From Metarhizium brunneum (lineage: Eukaryota; Ascomycota; Sordariomycetes; Hypocreales; Clavicipitaceae): a stretch of 64,000 bases of DNA. Location of the stretch: the NCBI RefSeq assembly GCF_013426205.1, contig NC_089424.1, positions 3,038,001 through 3,102,000 of the forward strand, written 5' to 3'. The translations under genes and the position numbers were made by a program. The notes beneath the pieces are model-generated. The model ran no database searches. It had not been told where the DNA came from and was given only the letters and a program-made list of their open reading frames with translations. The first letter of the stretch is position 1, and each line of letters opens with the position of its first letter. Below are positions 21,433-34,071 of this stretch, piece by piece.

Positions 21433-24173
21433 GGCGGGCAAGGGTTCTCGAAGGGCACGGCAGGAATGTCTACTGTCGCACGTGCGTGATTCGCTCTTTG
21501 GACTATCAGGGTGCTCGAGATGCTTCACGCCGGAGCGGAGCATGCATTTAATAACTTGGCTGCACGCGATTTCCACGGCGACGCGTCCATCCCGACTGCG
21601 ATCAGCAGCATGGCGCCCGCAACGAATGCTGGATGGTTTCCAGTGAAGTTCTGACCTGCGCAGACCTGAACGGAGCTGAAATCAATATTCTTCAATGGCC
21701 TGCGCACAGTGTCCAATGCTAGGCGTCGGAATCGCACGTTGGGTGCGCCACCAACTCCGGCAAGGCCTCGAACCCGTTCTGACACACTCGGCTGAAGAGG
21801 CTATTAATACATTATGATGGCTCACCTGGGCTGGCTCAGCCCTGTGTGCCTACTTCTCTAGTCACACAGCCCCAGGCTATTGCATTTAGTGGGCGAGGTT
21901 AAAAGGAGACATGGCTTTGGCCTGGGGGCTGATGCCAGCGTGTTGACAAATCTGCGGATGTCGCCGCCCCTTAGATTGCCAGTGGCTGACACAGACGAAG
22001 CCCCCAGGTGGCATTTCTCTCAGCCTCGAAGAGTTACGCCGCCATTCGAGTTATACGAGCTGGGCAGAATGCCTAGCAATTTTTGGACGCTCTACGGACG
22101 CTTTATGCGCAATAAGAGCGTAGCCACGTTCGTGCCTCCCTTAAAGCTGCGATTGAGCCGCGGAGCCATAAGTCCTGCCGAATAATTCGGAACAGGATAC
22201 TACTTGATACCCCGTACTTGTTCTAAATGGAAGAATGTGTGGCTGACGACGTATCATCACGAGCTACAATAGGAAATCTGCGGCCGAATGTGGATCATAG
22301 CCCGGCCGGCTGACCGGGACGGCCCGCCGGGTACAACAGATCCTGGTATCCACATCATGGAGCTCGCATGCTGTCAACTTCATCCTGGAGAAAAACATCC
22401 CGCTGGAAATGATTGCACAAGGTCTAGAATTCTCCAGTCAGTCGTCGTAGCTCACATGGCCTATCTACTTGATTCCATGCCATGTTTGTCGAGATGGCCA
22501 AAGCATGCTCGTGGAGTTGTTATTGTAAACGACCAGGGTCAAGATTTTTCGAGGAGATTCACGGCAGAATCCTCAAGCAATCTTTGTGGCCTTCATATCG
22601 AGTGGTGGGTAGAGTTCCTATAGCAAAGCAAGGTAACTGTGGGAGTATTAGATACCATTTGTATCTTCCTAATAAAAGCAACGATTGAGCGAGTAGAGAG
22701 AAGGATAAATATTAATTATTAGTAGTAATAATAATACCTCCACTAATCCCCAGCAGACGCGTCAAAGTTCTCATGTGTCTGTGCAACCAAGCATTAGGTC
22801 GTATGACGACGTGGTTGGCCAAGTTTAATGTAAAATGGCAAGCACTTGAACAAAACATTGAGGCAACAAGGCACACGCTCTTACCCTGTGATATGCGTAC
22901 TGGACACCAAAGACAACAAATGAGTCGCCCAAATGCATGGACCAGTCGCAGTGCCAAGCAGGAAATCTCAAGGACCGTGGATTTCTCAACCAGAACTCTT
23001 TGGCATCAGATGCTGGGAGCAACGAAGAAATATTCTGGGCAACAAAATGTCACACAGTTTTGAGTTGACTTAGGCCGGATTTGATGAGGAAGTCGGACAT
23101 GCTCAGCACACGGCTAAGTAAACGCGGTAATAAGCGACAATGTCTCTTGCATTTCCACAGTCACCCGCAAGTTAGGGATCGGGGTAAAGGGGAGCTGTTG
23201 TGTGAGATAGTACTGCTTTGATTGATATACCGATGGCTTGCTGACGCTCTGCTTAGTTTCAGGTGGACATTCCGTCGATTAGATAGGCTGGCTTGATGTC
23301 CTAACAAAGCGGCTATCGAGGAAGTTTCTGCATCTGCCGCGGAACCTAGAAGAGACATGCCAACGCAAGGTCAAACGCATACTAATAGAGCTTAAAACCA
23401 ATGCGATGCGGTTTCTGTAGTTTTTAGCGTACTTGAAGCTACCTCTGATGCTGGCCAAGGTCTAAAAAGTAATAGCAACACGGGTTAAACACGAGCCACG
23501 AGGGTATAACGCCAGGCGTCGGTTATTTCGTGAGACGGGTGTTTTAGACTATTGTCCCAGCTTAGTGACAGTCGTTGACGCCACCGATTAAGAGCTACAT
23601 CTTGCCCACTTTTCAGTCAAAGAGTATGTCAAAGTCAAGTCGCTCCTTCGGGGCAACAGCCATCGCGATACTGCTGCCTACCTGGCAACACTATTACAAC
23701 AAGTATTTAGTTTCGTATTATTGCACTCCTTATGTAGTAAATCAAGAACCTTTCATTTTATCCGGACTGTGCCATACAATCGTTCTGTGTCACGAGCAGG
23801 GGGTATTATAGGCTTATTCACAGTAAAGACTTGTCTAGGACTCTAGACACTGCCAAGTATAAAATCTCACTGCTGAGTATGATGGGATAGAGACTGCTTA
23901 AATTGTTGCTTGGCCAACTTTGTAAGGTTGAGCGTCGTTCGAGCTTCAATCCTCATGCGTGAACTTTTATTTCTTTTTCTCAAGGTTCTGCTTCGGGGAA
24001 TGTTTTTGGCATCATACCGGTGTTCGAAGTCGAACACTAACGCTCATATTGTTTGATATAATCCTCAACTTCTTCTCTTGTAGAACCAAATGTAGATGAA
24101 TAAATGTACATGGATTGAGCCTTTACTGGGAATATTGAGTGCAAAACAACCGTAAGGGAAAATGCTAGACGTT
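21433..24173. other. intergenic, no supported gene
   Basis: The open frame of the PNP gene reaches 21576, but the added residues look unlike the family. Small frames at 21880-22185 (+) and 22288-22623 (+) are uncharacterised, and I cannot support them as genes. A short AT-rich stretch with an interrupted run of TAA/TAG trinucleotides lies at about 22700-22740. Confidence 0.45.
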
Positions 24174-25838
24174 CTAGTTAGAGATGACTTTAGCGTGCGG
24201 AGGCAGGGAGTTTTGACCTATCAAGAAACCTGTCATGGAAGACAGGTAGTACAACTGCAGTACTCCTGTTGAAACTTGAATTGACGGGTTGACTGTCATA
24301 AGGAAACCCGGTATGTGCGGTGCAACAGCAGCAACCCACTCGCTGGTATGTTAATATGATTGACTCCTTTCTCGTGGGACTAGGTGTGCACATACCGCAA
24401 CTACTGATCGCCAATTGACGCCGCAAGTATACCAATAAATTCCCTGAGAATCCAGAGTATACAAATCTGACACTTTTATACGCCTCTTCTGCACGACAAA
24501 ATAATGCGCTAGCAGAATGCCAATGAAGGGTTGCAAGAAGACTGCATACGCCGACATGACGGATACGAAAATAGTAGCACCACTAAGTAGGTACCAGGGA
24601 TTAATGACGAGACCGAGGAAAACCGTAAGGAGCTGCCCACGCCGAATATTGATATACTTTGGTAGTAGGGATGCAATGTCAGTGCCGCCAGAAAACGTAT
24701 TGCCCATCACATTTAGCGAAACTTGTGATAGAAAGAAGCCGAAAGCAGCAAAAAATACAGCAACGCGAGTCTTGGTCGCAGGATTCGTACTCTGCATGGC
24801 AGTAAGCAGCTGGGCCACGCTCCATAATCTGTCGCCGTATCGTTGCTGTGTAGCAGCCACGGTCAGGATGCCCAGGACATTAGACACCCATGCCGGAGCA
24901 AACCCAACGGCTTGTGGACACAGAGCCGAGGCGGGACGTTTTGCGAAACGCGTATAATCGCAAGTGCTGAGTGCTCCAGCGATCATGCAGGAAATGGTGA
25001 CACTGATTGAGTACACACCCACCCATGGCACCTGTGAACCGACAAGAGGAGATGCTTCGTCAGCCATGACATCTCCAAAGCCGCCAGAGCCCATTGTAGC
25101 GCAGGCCCAGCCAGCAAGGATGACCTGGACTATGCACCCGGATACACTCCCGATATATGTGAGGTATCTCAGCCGTGAAGGGTTAAGAAACACAAACGGC
25201 AGCTGGATGACGAAATAAACAACAAACCCAATAAATTGCTGCAGGTTCATACCAGTCTTTTCTGGAACCGTGTTGTGAAGATTGTCTATACCTGGCCAAA
25301 TGGCGCGAAGGCAGACGTACGTCATGAGTCCGCCTTGCCACGACTGAACACCGCACCATACAATCGACAGGATAATACGGTTCAGTACCACAAAGATGGA
25401 CCCGTAGAAGCCCCAAGCTATTCTGGTGGCGACTGGAAAGGAGATGTGATGGTAGAGTCCTGGGAAACCGATGGCCATGGTAAGTAGTGCCACTATTACA
25501 TGGCCACAGAAGAGCGTGATCAATGCCTGCCACCAGTTTAGTCCGATTGATAGCATACTGGATCCCTGAGATACGGCAAAATTAGCACCAAGTACTCAAG
25601 GGGAAACGTCTCAATCTTACGGCTTGAAAGTTGGACATGTTGAAAGACATGGTCGTTGTCAGGGCAAGGAACGCTGTCCACGCTGGTCATGGTCAATTTT
25701 AAGCTGGAAAAAGGATAAGAGACGTGGTAACGCACTCCAATTTCTTCTGGCCTCTTCAATTGGCTTTACGTCATGGTTCAGGAGAGCAGTCGGTCGCGGC
25801 TCATTACGGGGGTGCGAAACCTGTAGCTGGGGTAACAT
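24174..25838 (-). CDS. NCS1-family nucleobase/nucleoside permease (Fur-type)
   Basis: Four exons: 25838-25736, 25673-25621, 25565-24396 and 24338-24174. The introns are GTGCGT...GGACAG, GTAAGA...CTCAG and GTATGT...GCGAG. The spliced protein has 496 residues, the normal NCS1 size. The small exons restore the N-terminal family signature: the LLNHDVKPIEEARRNW lead, then the SFNMSNFQAGSSMLSIG substrate-binding span, running into GLNWWQALITLFCGH. The last exon restores WVAAVAPHIPGFLMTVNP and the last spans. About 12 membrane spans are expected in the plasma membrane. Fungal Fur-type members import uracil, allantoin, uridine, thiamine or nicotinamide riboside with protons; which one cannot be told. 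The C-terminus after the last span is short. The first exon, only 103 bases, is the least certain part of the model. Confidence 0.88.
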
Positions 25839-26771
25839 AATTTCAATAATGGTAACAAGTTGAAAAGTTGAAGCTTAGGATTAATCGAGCTGTTCTTATA
25901 GCAGAGGCAGCCGGCGATCAAGATCCATTCGAGGGAGGCCAGTGATCCTGGAATTAGAGATCTGGCAGATAAGACCCCGCTCCAGATTACCAGATTATTC
26001 ATGTTGGGGTATGGTTACACGAGTATCCTCGGATAATGCGATATCCTTCCTTTGCGTGGTGTCACGGCGACCCGCGACCCGCGACCCGGTCTGATCCGAG
26101 TTGATTGTCAACAGTGCTGTCTTTAATAAATGCGGTGCGGCCGGACTAACTCGTATCTATCTCTCTGGAGATGAAGAAATCTAGAAGCTATTATATTTTT
26201 TTTTACTTTGAATTACAAAGCAGAGCTTCAAGTAGTACATACGGGTAGTAAATATAAGAGTATAATTTACATATAATATTAGCCCTATATATAAACCCGG
26301 ATTAATTAGTGCTCTTAAATATTAAGTTATTAAAAAAATAAAAAGGTTAATGGCTATATAAAACTGTTAGTAATACTATAACTAGCTTATACTAGGTTGT
26401 AAGAGCGGAATATAGCGCGAGAAAAACATCAAACACTTCGCGAAACATTAAATATACTAGCCCAGATAGTAATTTATTACCGCGCGTATTAATAAACGCT
26501 ACTTTATAATAGCTTTAATTACTTTAAGCGTCGACGGTAAAGTACAACAGGGACCTCCAACTAGGTCGTGCTCATCGTGCCACCATTGACCCTTTCTGAG
26601 AGGGTCCATGCCCCAACATGGCCTCCTGCAAAATTCTCCGTTGTTCTTTCCTTTTAAAGCCAGGCCCTTTTCACCCAAATTTTCCATCTTCCCCAGCGAA
26701 CGGTTTTCTTTTGGGCGAGATTGGCCACATCATTTCTCCCTCTCTTTACGTCGAGACCCGCGTTTGCACCC
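25839..26771. other. intergenic, partly AT-rich
   Basis: The left part is the presumed promoter of the permease. The middle is an AT-rich island (listed separately). The right part, about 26560-26771, is the presumed leader of the amidase pseudogene. No gene is supported. Confidence 0.5.
26180..26530. repeat. AT-rich island (probable RIP-degraded remnant)
   Basis: About 350 bases of strongly AT-biased sequence rich in TATA, TAATA and TTAATA strings, with no open frame of note. It lies directly upstream of a decayed amidase gene that itself carries C-to-T type stop codons, so RIP activity spreading from a repeat is plausible. Confidence 0.55.
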
Positions 26772-28544
26772 ATGGCTACGCTTCAACAAACTCCAGAGCC
26801 GTCGCTCGACATACTTGCAGCCACAGCGGGCGACCTACGCTAACTGCTTGGCTGCGGAAAATGTACCAGTGTAGAGTTGGTCCAGCTTTATCTCGCTCAG
26901 ATCGCCAGGCACAACCACACTGGCATGAAATTGCATGCCATCACAACGACGGCACCAGTTCAAATTCAAATCCTTCTCGAAGAAGCCAGGGCCTTGGACC
27001 TGGAACGGCGGAAACCCGGTGCCAGGTCGCCACTCCATGGAATCCCCGTCACTTTACAGGTTTGATAACTGTTCTCTGGCCACCGCCGAAAGTGCTGATT
27101 TGACGTGCCAACTTGACGGGAAAGGAGTTTTTTCTGACTCCGTCTTTTGGTCTGGGGACGACTTGTGGATCGTTTGCGTTGAACGGCCTCCATGCTTTTG
27201 AAGACGCGGCGGTTGCGACCTCACTCAGAGACGCTGGCTGCATCGCACTTGCCCTAGCAAATCTTTCCGTACGCCATCAATTCCTCCGTGAGTTCACTAT
27301 GGGTCAAGGCGATACTGACATGGTGTAGGAATGGGCGAATTGTAGGGGTGCAAATCTCACCTCAGGTTGGTCTGCTGTTGGCGGCCAGGTGAGACTGAGA
27401 TGACGGAACCACCTGGTTCTTGATAAGCTAATGGTCCGCAGACTCAAACACCGTACGTCCGGGGGGGTGTTGACCCCAACGACAAATGTCTGGGCTGTAG
27501 CGTAAGCCGAGAATCTCGTCAATCTTCAGCGTCTGCTGACCCGGTATCTTGTAGACGCCTGGTGGCTCCTCGTCGGGTTCTGCTGTCGGCACCGCAGCAG
27601 GATTCTCCGCCTTTAGCATCGGCAGTTAGTCGGACGGGTCAATCGTGCAGTCGGCAATTCGTGCTGCTTTGTACAGCATGAAGGGTTCCGTGGGGGCTAT
27701 CGACATGAAGGGAACCTTGTCTGGGGGCATGGGTTTCGACAGGGCTGGACCGTTGGCCAAGTCTGTTCAGGGTTGCGCCCACGTCATGAACGTGCTTCTT
27801 CTAGGAAGGGATTTCCGCTCACACTTGACCAAATCGTGAGAGGGAATTCGCATTGTATATCTGGACTACAAGACTTGGTAATTTGCGGATTGGATATGCG
27901 ATCAAACGCGAGTGACGATGAGCACGTATGGATTGACAGAGTTCAGGCACAGTACACGAGTGCTTAAGGAAATCGCCATGATGAATGCCTTGAAAACAGC
28001 CCAGGGCCAAGGTGCAAAGGTTTGTTACAACGCAAAGTTGTTGATGGCGGACAAGATTATGGAAAATTACGGCACAGTTCCGGTGTGGATTGACCCTTTA
28101 TAGTAGGCATCTCATTTGCACAAAGGGGCGTTGACTAAATGGTTCAGACCGTGAGCTACCGTTTGGCTTCAAACGCTTTCTTGCTCTATTTAACAATACC
28201 GGGCCCCGTACACTCCAGGATTTGGTCGATTTCAATAAGAAACATGCTGAGCTAGAACTTCCATATAGTAAGATGCCGTTTACCTGATTCTTGTGTACTA
28301 TTGTGCTAAAGTCTGACTTCTAGATAAGCCAAGTCAAAGCTCATTTGAGAGCGCGCTGGAAGACAACATGAGTGACAGCGAGTACGTCAGCGGCCTTCGG
28401 CACCTTCGCCAGAGCTTCCGCGACGTCATAAGAGACCAACGCGTAGGCCAAGGACGCCTACCTGATTTTGCTCTCTCTATGCCCTATAAATATTACAAGA
28501 CAGTGACGTCTCAGCTCCGCGGTTCCTCCAGTCTGGCCATCTAG
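26772..28544 (+). pseudogene. amidase (amidase signature family) pseudogene
   Basis: Fragments in order match a full fungal amidase: MATLQQTPEPSLDILAA... from 26772, TSVELVQLYLAQIARHNH, RSPLHGIPVTL, TTCGSFALNGLHAFEDA, NLTSGWSAVGGQ, an intron (GTGAGA...CGCAG near 27391-27440), TPYVRGGVDPNDK, the signature loop PGGSSSGSAVGTAAGF near 27560-27600, RAALYSMKGSVGAIDMKG, and a C-terminal block to the stop near 28544. The family hydrolyses amide bonds with a Ser-Ser-Lys triad. Lesions seen: TAA at 26841-26843 (one C-to-T from CAA), a damaged GIPV-to-TTCGS stretch at 27060-27140, TAG just before SDGSIVQSA near 27629, and TGA at 27837-27839 (Trp expected). The 3' end meets the convergent P450 gene, overlapping by a few bases. 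Confidence 0.85.
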
Positions 28545-30284
28545 CCCCGCGAGGACGACTTCCTCCGTACTTTGATGCGGCCACCAAAAGGCGGCATCAT
28601 ACCAGGGCCAACCCATAGCCGATTTGAAGTACTGTCCTCCATCTTCAGGTCAAAGTTCAATAGCAAATGCGCCGCTATAAGCTTCATCTCGTGCGCGACA
28701 AAGAAGCGACCGGGACTAGAGATTTGGATTGGAATTAGCTTGCTTGCCGTACTAGACATTCTTCTGGCAGACGGGGAATTCAATGCTTACCATGCATGCT
28801 TGCCATGGCCAAATGGAAAGTGGTGGTCGTTCATTGTCACCATACCCAGAGGTTTTGCCGCGTCATTGCTGGCGTTGTGATGCTCCCCACGCTCCTTGCG
28901 CATTGTTGAGAAGCGCAGCGCATCGTACGTGTAGGGGTCATGGTATAAATCACCGTCATGATGGCTGCCGTCCGCATTCACGGTAAGATGGGCGCCCTTT
29001 GGTATCTTCCAACCAAGGCCGGGTAGGCACAAGCCGTCCGATGCCACGACGACGCGTTCCACAAGTGTTAAATGGAAGTTGCTAAGACGCTGCGACTCAC
29101 GGATGGATGAGTCGACCTGAAGCAGTGATTGCAACGCCTTGGCAGACCAAGATTCGCCAGGGGCCGGCTGGTGAGCACGCAGTTCGGCGGTCAGATCTTC
29201 AACTGCGGACGGTGTCTTGAGCAGGTCTTGGATCCACAAGACACCCGTGATGACGGTCGTGTCGATGGCTGCGAACTCTATAGGCAGCAGGCGTTTTGAG
29301 ATGACTATCGGATCCAGCTCTTGGTCGCGGTTTTCCTCCAGGGCCAAGCGAACCAGCCAAGTGATGTAATCTTCGGGGGGGGACCAGTTCTGCAGCTCCG
29401 GGTCCCCTTTGGCTTTGCGGCTCATGGAGTCAATCCGAGTCTTTATTACAGGTCCAACTCTACAGTATGCCCGTCGCCAATGGACCCAGTTGGATATTGC
29501 CAGCATTCGGCCCAGAATAGGGTGCAGAATGAGCGGCACGAAGCGCAGCAGGACGCAGTTTCGCATTACGGCATGTGTAAACGAAACCATGGCGTTGAGG
29601 AACCGTTCGTCGCGACAAAGGGTAGAGCCGACAAGCATCCTGTTGGTCACGAAGAGCACAATGGCCTGCCACATGCCCCAGAGGTTGATGCTCGTCCAGT
29701 CATTACCAACATCCTTGAGGGCCAAATCAACAGCATGCTGGACCTCTTTATCCATGGCAGAGACAAGACCTGGCAAACTGCGGTTCATCGATTTTTGAAC
29801 GGCCCGCATGCCAAAGGGTGATCGAATAATCTCTGAGTCTAGGAAATTGTAGTCGCCGTAAGCACTGACGTTATGGGCCAATCGCGCGTCCACGACACTT
29901 TCGGGTTGGTCACGAAGCCATGTGAGCATGGTCCGAGGCAGCACGACGTCGTAAGGCCGTGAGAAGCCCGACGGAACAAGAAATGGCAGGCCCTTTTTGT
30001 TGTACTGTCGATGCATGTCTCGGTTAGCAGATGGTCTTGTCCTTGATCGCGCTGCCATGTATAAGACTGTGGAAGAGACATGTTTCTACCTCGTTGTATC
30101 CATCTCGGATCCATCTTTTCTGGCTAGTAAAGTAACCAATATTGCTCCTGACATGGGACCAAAAACCACGGCTGTATCTGATGGTGGGTATTTCGGCGGG
30201 ATACTTTACTAGGAACACGTAGTCGAGCGCAAAGCCGACAAGGAAGCCAAGGACCGGAATCAGCAGCCAATACAGCACCGTCAT
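28541..30284 (-). CDS. cytochrome P450 monooxygenase (ent-kaurene oxidase-like group)
   Basis: Three exons: 30284-30090, 30004-28791 and 28715-28541, with introns of 85 bases (branch GCTAAC, ...CGACAG) and 75 bases (GTAAGC...CTCTAG). The protein has 527 residues. It opens with one membrane anchor (VLYWLLIPVLGFLVGFALDYVFL), which makes the ATG at 30284 better than the upstream one at 30374. Seen: the I-helix FAAIDTT at about 309-315, ExxR ESQR at 368-371, and the haem loop FPFGHGKHACPGRFF with Cys at about 470. The second intron splits the codon of the haem-ligand Cys (TG|T), so correct splicing is essential for activity. The HACPGRFF...EMKLIAAHLLLNFDLKM tail is typical of P450s acting on terpenoids and indole terpenoids; the substrate is unknown. 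Both neighbours, an amidase and an acyltransferase, are pseudogenes, but no lesion is seen here. Confidence 0.9.
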
Positions 30285-31817
30285 TGCTGCTGTTGGTACA
30301 GAAACAAAATCTTTTGGGATACCGTGGGAGCGGTGCTGATGCGGGGGAGTTGGCTGGCAAATAATGCTTGACAAGCTGTTTCGTCGTATTCTGGAACCGA
30401 ATCAGTCTCTCATCTAGGCATCTTAACAATGTACCAACCTTTTACATTGAGATGTCTACAATGTCAGATGGACTCCTAGCAATGCTACTGCAAAACGAGT
30501 ACAATGAGCCGACTTGTCAAGATTCAAGTTTGCCTTGTGCGCTTGTCCGTGATGTCAAACTAAAATACTAAGCGGTGGTGAAACGTGCTGCAACGCTCCA
30601 GAGGGTGAACGTTTCTTTGCTCCGTGCCGTCACATGCAAGGCTCTCGACGACAAGATGATGCATGTGGGTTACATGCGTCTGATGGACTCAATCAAAGAC
30701 TGACACGCGTGTCAATTGCAACTGTGACATGGCGCCGCAGGCCATCTATGCATCTATGTCCGCATTCTGCGTTGGCCATTGAACACCAGACTTCTTGCAG
30801 CGTAGGTTTCTGATTCGACAAGGCTCATTTTATCCTCGGCATCCGCATACTAAAAACGGCCATATCAATGTCCGAGAGTCTAGTCATAATAGCAGGCTTT
30901 GTCAAACGAGCTCAGAGTCGTTCTGACAAGTCCATCAGCAGGTGATGAAGAGGACTCGGAGAGTGTGTGTCCTGTGCGGCCGCGTGGCCCACACTCCTGC
31001 AGTGTAGTTTCCTCCGAGACTGGTATTTTCAACTTGATTTCGCCCAATTTTGTCTCGATGAAGTCTTCCTGACTCGTGTGTATTGTAGCATGCGGGCTCG
31101 ACCCGTGCCGTGATACCGAGTTCCCGGCGTGCGTGGCAGCACTGCCGGACTCGTTGCCAAACCCGATACCGTACAATGCGCCCTTCCGGGTAATGTAACT
31201 GACCCCGTCGCCTCTCTTGGGAATATGTGTGACGGCCTCGAAAGGTCCGCAGTGGCAGGGATGCATCTAGGTGCTACCACATCAGCTGCCATCTGCAGCG
31301 TGACTTGTTCCGCTCTTTAGTTCAATGTTCAGATATAGAGCTAGATACAGCGAGGGTGTGGTCGCTCAAGTACCTGCCATGAGACGCCTGACCTGGCGCA
31401 TCTATCTTGTCATGGCTGGTTCAAGCCGTTATAAGCCGGCTGCAGCCTGGATCCTACCTTGCGAGGCAGTTGAGGCAGTCCGAAAGCCCGCGCACCGATC
31501 GGTAAGTATTATCCAGAGAGTACTTACATCCACCAGCAGCAGATAAGAGCCCTTCTGGGCAAACTCTTCTCGCGCAATATGACATCCAGCGTCAACTCGG
31601 GCATGCCGCCGGCCATGTCTGCTGAGCACTTCTTTTTGGGAAACCTGGACATCAAGCATGCTGTCTGAAATAAGAACCCCAGTACGCTCAACCTCAACAG
31701 GAAAGTAAATGGAGAAGCCTAGACTTTTTGTCTCAGTTGTCGGCTTCTGTATAGCGCAACCTGCCGTCCCCGGCCTCCTGCTCTCACGACTCCCAAGGGC
31801 TCCCGTCTGCGTCACCT
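30285..31817. other. region with unassigned minus-strand coding-like frames
   Basis: Minus-strand frames at 30880-31266 (128 codons) and 31429-31815 (128 codons) have Ser/Thr-rich, tail-like sequence and could be exons of one gene; a GTAAGT donor lies near 31525. I recognise no domain and could not build a convincing full model. This may be another member of the decayed block, or only the 5' region of the acyltransferase pseudogene. Confidence 0.3.
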
Positions 31818-33089
31818 ATGGATTCCCTGCTCGCTGTGGCTGACGTACCGGTTTTTTCTCTTGTCAAGAGGCACCTCAGCATTGCCATTCAACGTTCAAA
31901 CGCTGCAATGCAGATCTTTGTCGCCAGTCTCCAGGCCGTAAACCTCCTCATCTTGAGCCCCGTAGATGAAGGCCATCTTTGCGGGTGGGACTCTTTCCAA
32001 GCCAGTCCAGCGGCCTCGCCAGGATCTGTCGCTTCTCGACTCTTTATTGCTTCGCGAGGTATCGGTACCCCATGGGTTATCAAGAATATTCCACAACACC
32101 CCAAGGTTCTTGCCGCTTAGGCAAAGCTTCGAATTCCCAAGTCAGCGTTTCTTCTTCAACAAGCGGTCATTTTCGCCTGGCAGTACGTTTTTCTGGACGT
32201 CTTGTATATTGTTGCGACTTGGGACGAATCGTCGTCGGCCCCTTCGACGCGGTTTGACTACCGGGAGGTCAGGGCGGTAGAATGGCCGCGATATGTTTTC
32301 ATGGCCTTGTTCTCGTGGTTTGTGGTGGCTAGGGTGCTTATCGATGCGAGTTATCGAGCTGCTGCCTTGGTTGCCGTTGGACTCGGGGGCTCACCACCTG
32401 AAGATTAGCCCCCTTTATTCGGAAGCATGTGGATGGCATTTACGCTGCGCAACTTTTGGGGGTACATTCCTCTCCTGGCTATACTGCCATTCGGACGCTT
32501 GATATACCATCATGTCGTAAATGTGGTTCTACCGTGGTTTTTGTTATGATTATAATGGTTCTTTGCGAATTCAGCAAGTTCTGGCACCAGTTCCTGCGAT
32601 GGCCGTTCACATCTAGGGCTAATTACCTTGCGAGAGATTTGATCAGACTTCCTCACCATCTCCTGTGGAGCGGTACCTCAACACATTTTTGTGTTTCTTT
32701 TGTCGGGTCTTTTGCACGTCATGGTGGATTCTGTGCAGGGCGTGCTACCTAGTGAATCCGGGGCCATGACTTTTTTCCCTCTGTTCACGCTAGGGTTCAT
32801 GGCTGAAGATGGTATCCAGGAGGCTTGGAAGAGACTGCATGCTTCCAGACAAACTCATCAGCCGAATCTACATACTAACCTTTGGCAACGAACGTTGGGC
32901 TTTGTGTGGGTTATCACCTGAATGTCTGTGACATCACCGCCTTACCTTTTGGCCTCACGCCAGTCATCTGAGGAATATCGACAATTGGTTCCCTTTAGCG
33001 TTGTACGAGTTACAGGCGTCTATGCGGGTGTAATTTGGATACTTGTAGGAGGGGTCATGGTCAAGATAATATTTGGGGGCGAGCCATGA
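31818..33089 (+). pseudogene. wax synthase-like membrane acyltransferase (MBOAT_2 type) pseudogene
   Basis: Recognisable family blocks in order: RSNAAMQIFVASLQAVNLLIL, WQYVFLDVLYIVATWD, FMALFSWFVVARVLIDASYRAA, PPLFGSM, TLRNFWG, an intron at 32462-32574 (GTACAT...TTCAG), KFWHQFLRWPFTS..NYLARDLIRLP, VFLLSGLLHVMVDSVQG, MTFFPLFTLGFMAEDGIQEAWK, and a last membrane block ending GGVMVKIIFGGEP at 33089. Relatives in fungal clusters are membrane O-acetyltransferases acting on terpenoid or mycotoxin scaffolds. Lesions in the otherwise continuous frame: TAG at 32118-32120, TAG at 32406-32408 where Trp is expected, one extra base in a T run near 32690, and TGA at 32919-32921 where Trp is expected. The true start may lie further upstream; 31818 is the first ATG of the readable part. 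The gene is clearly non-functional as it stands. Confidence 0.82.
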
Positions 33090-34071
33090 TCGCTCGGGAG
33101 GAGGGAACTTTTAGCTGCCACGCTCGGTGAGATTTCTCCAAGATGCGTCCATTGGCGTAATTGAACGGATCTGCAGTAAAATAAAATTACATTAAAATGT
33201 TCTGCTATGCTGAATCCCTTGACTCCTCACCCTGTCGACGATGAACTGGAAGTGGAGATTATAGATGTATCGCGGAGTAATCGAAGGCATGGATAGACCT
33301 ATGCCTCATGGAACGACACGGCGTCCCCATCGCAAGGAGATGGTGCATATGCGGCTCAATCACATCCACAATAAAACAAATGTGTATTTTGGAAGTTACA
33401 AACCTGACTTTGGCAGCGCGTAAAGCTAATGTAGCCCTGAACAATGGGATGAGTTAGTTGGGCATTCTTCCTCACACACATCCACATGCAGCTCAACACG
33501 CGTACAGAAGTTGGCATACGTCGGCATAAAGTACACGGCACATGCAAGACGGGGTTCCTCTACCACGTGCCTTTTTTCTTTTTCTACTCTTTACTCTCAT
33601 GCAAGCCTTGTGCTTATGGAGAGGTTAATCTACTACCACGTGGCGTATTTGGAGACCAAAGTTGAAATAAACGCCGCGTCTTTAAAATGTCTCAACTTTA
33701 CAATACAGTGGCCTCGTGATTGGCGGCAAAATCATGACATTCACAAAGCCATTGTCATTATTCATCCGCAGCTGCCGAAAAAGAGTGTCTTATTAGGGAT
33801 GCCAGTACGGACCTAGTGTGTAGCAGTTGCATCATAAAGCCAATAGAAGGATTCTTCCCCCATCTTTCAAAGTTTCCTCTATTCTCTCACATATCTAATA
33901 ATGTCGTAGAGGTCCGTCATGCGGCAACCTTGACGCAGGTTGCACGACAGAGTATAAGCCCGAGGAGCCTGCTTCCACCGACCCAAGTAACACGAGCGCA
34001 AACAGCCTGCGGAATGCATGGTCCCGTCGGTAGTTGCGTCCCGTTATAATCCCTTTGTGAAACCAGGGGAC
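33090..34071. other. intergenic, no supported gene
   Basis: Short overlapping frames only. No domain, RNA gene or repeat was recognised. Confidence 0.5.
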
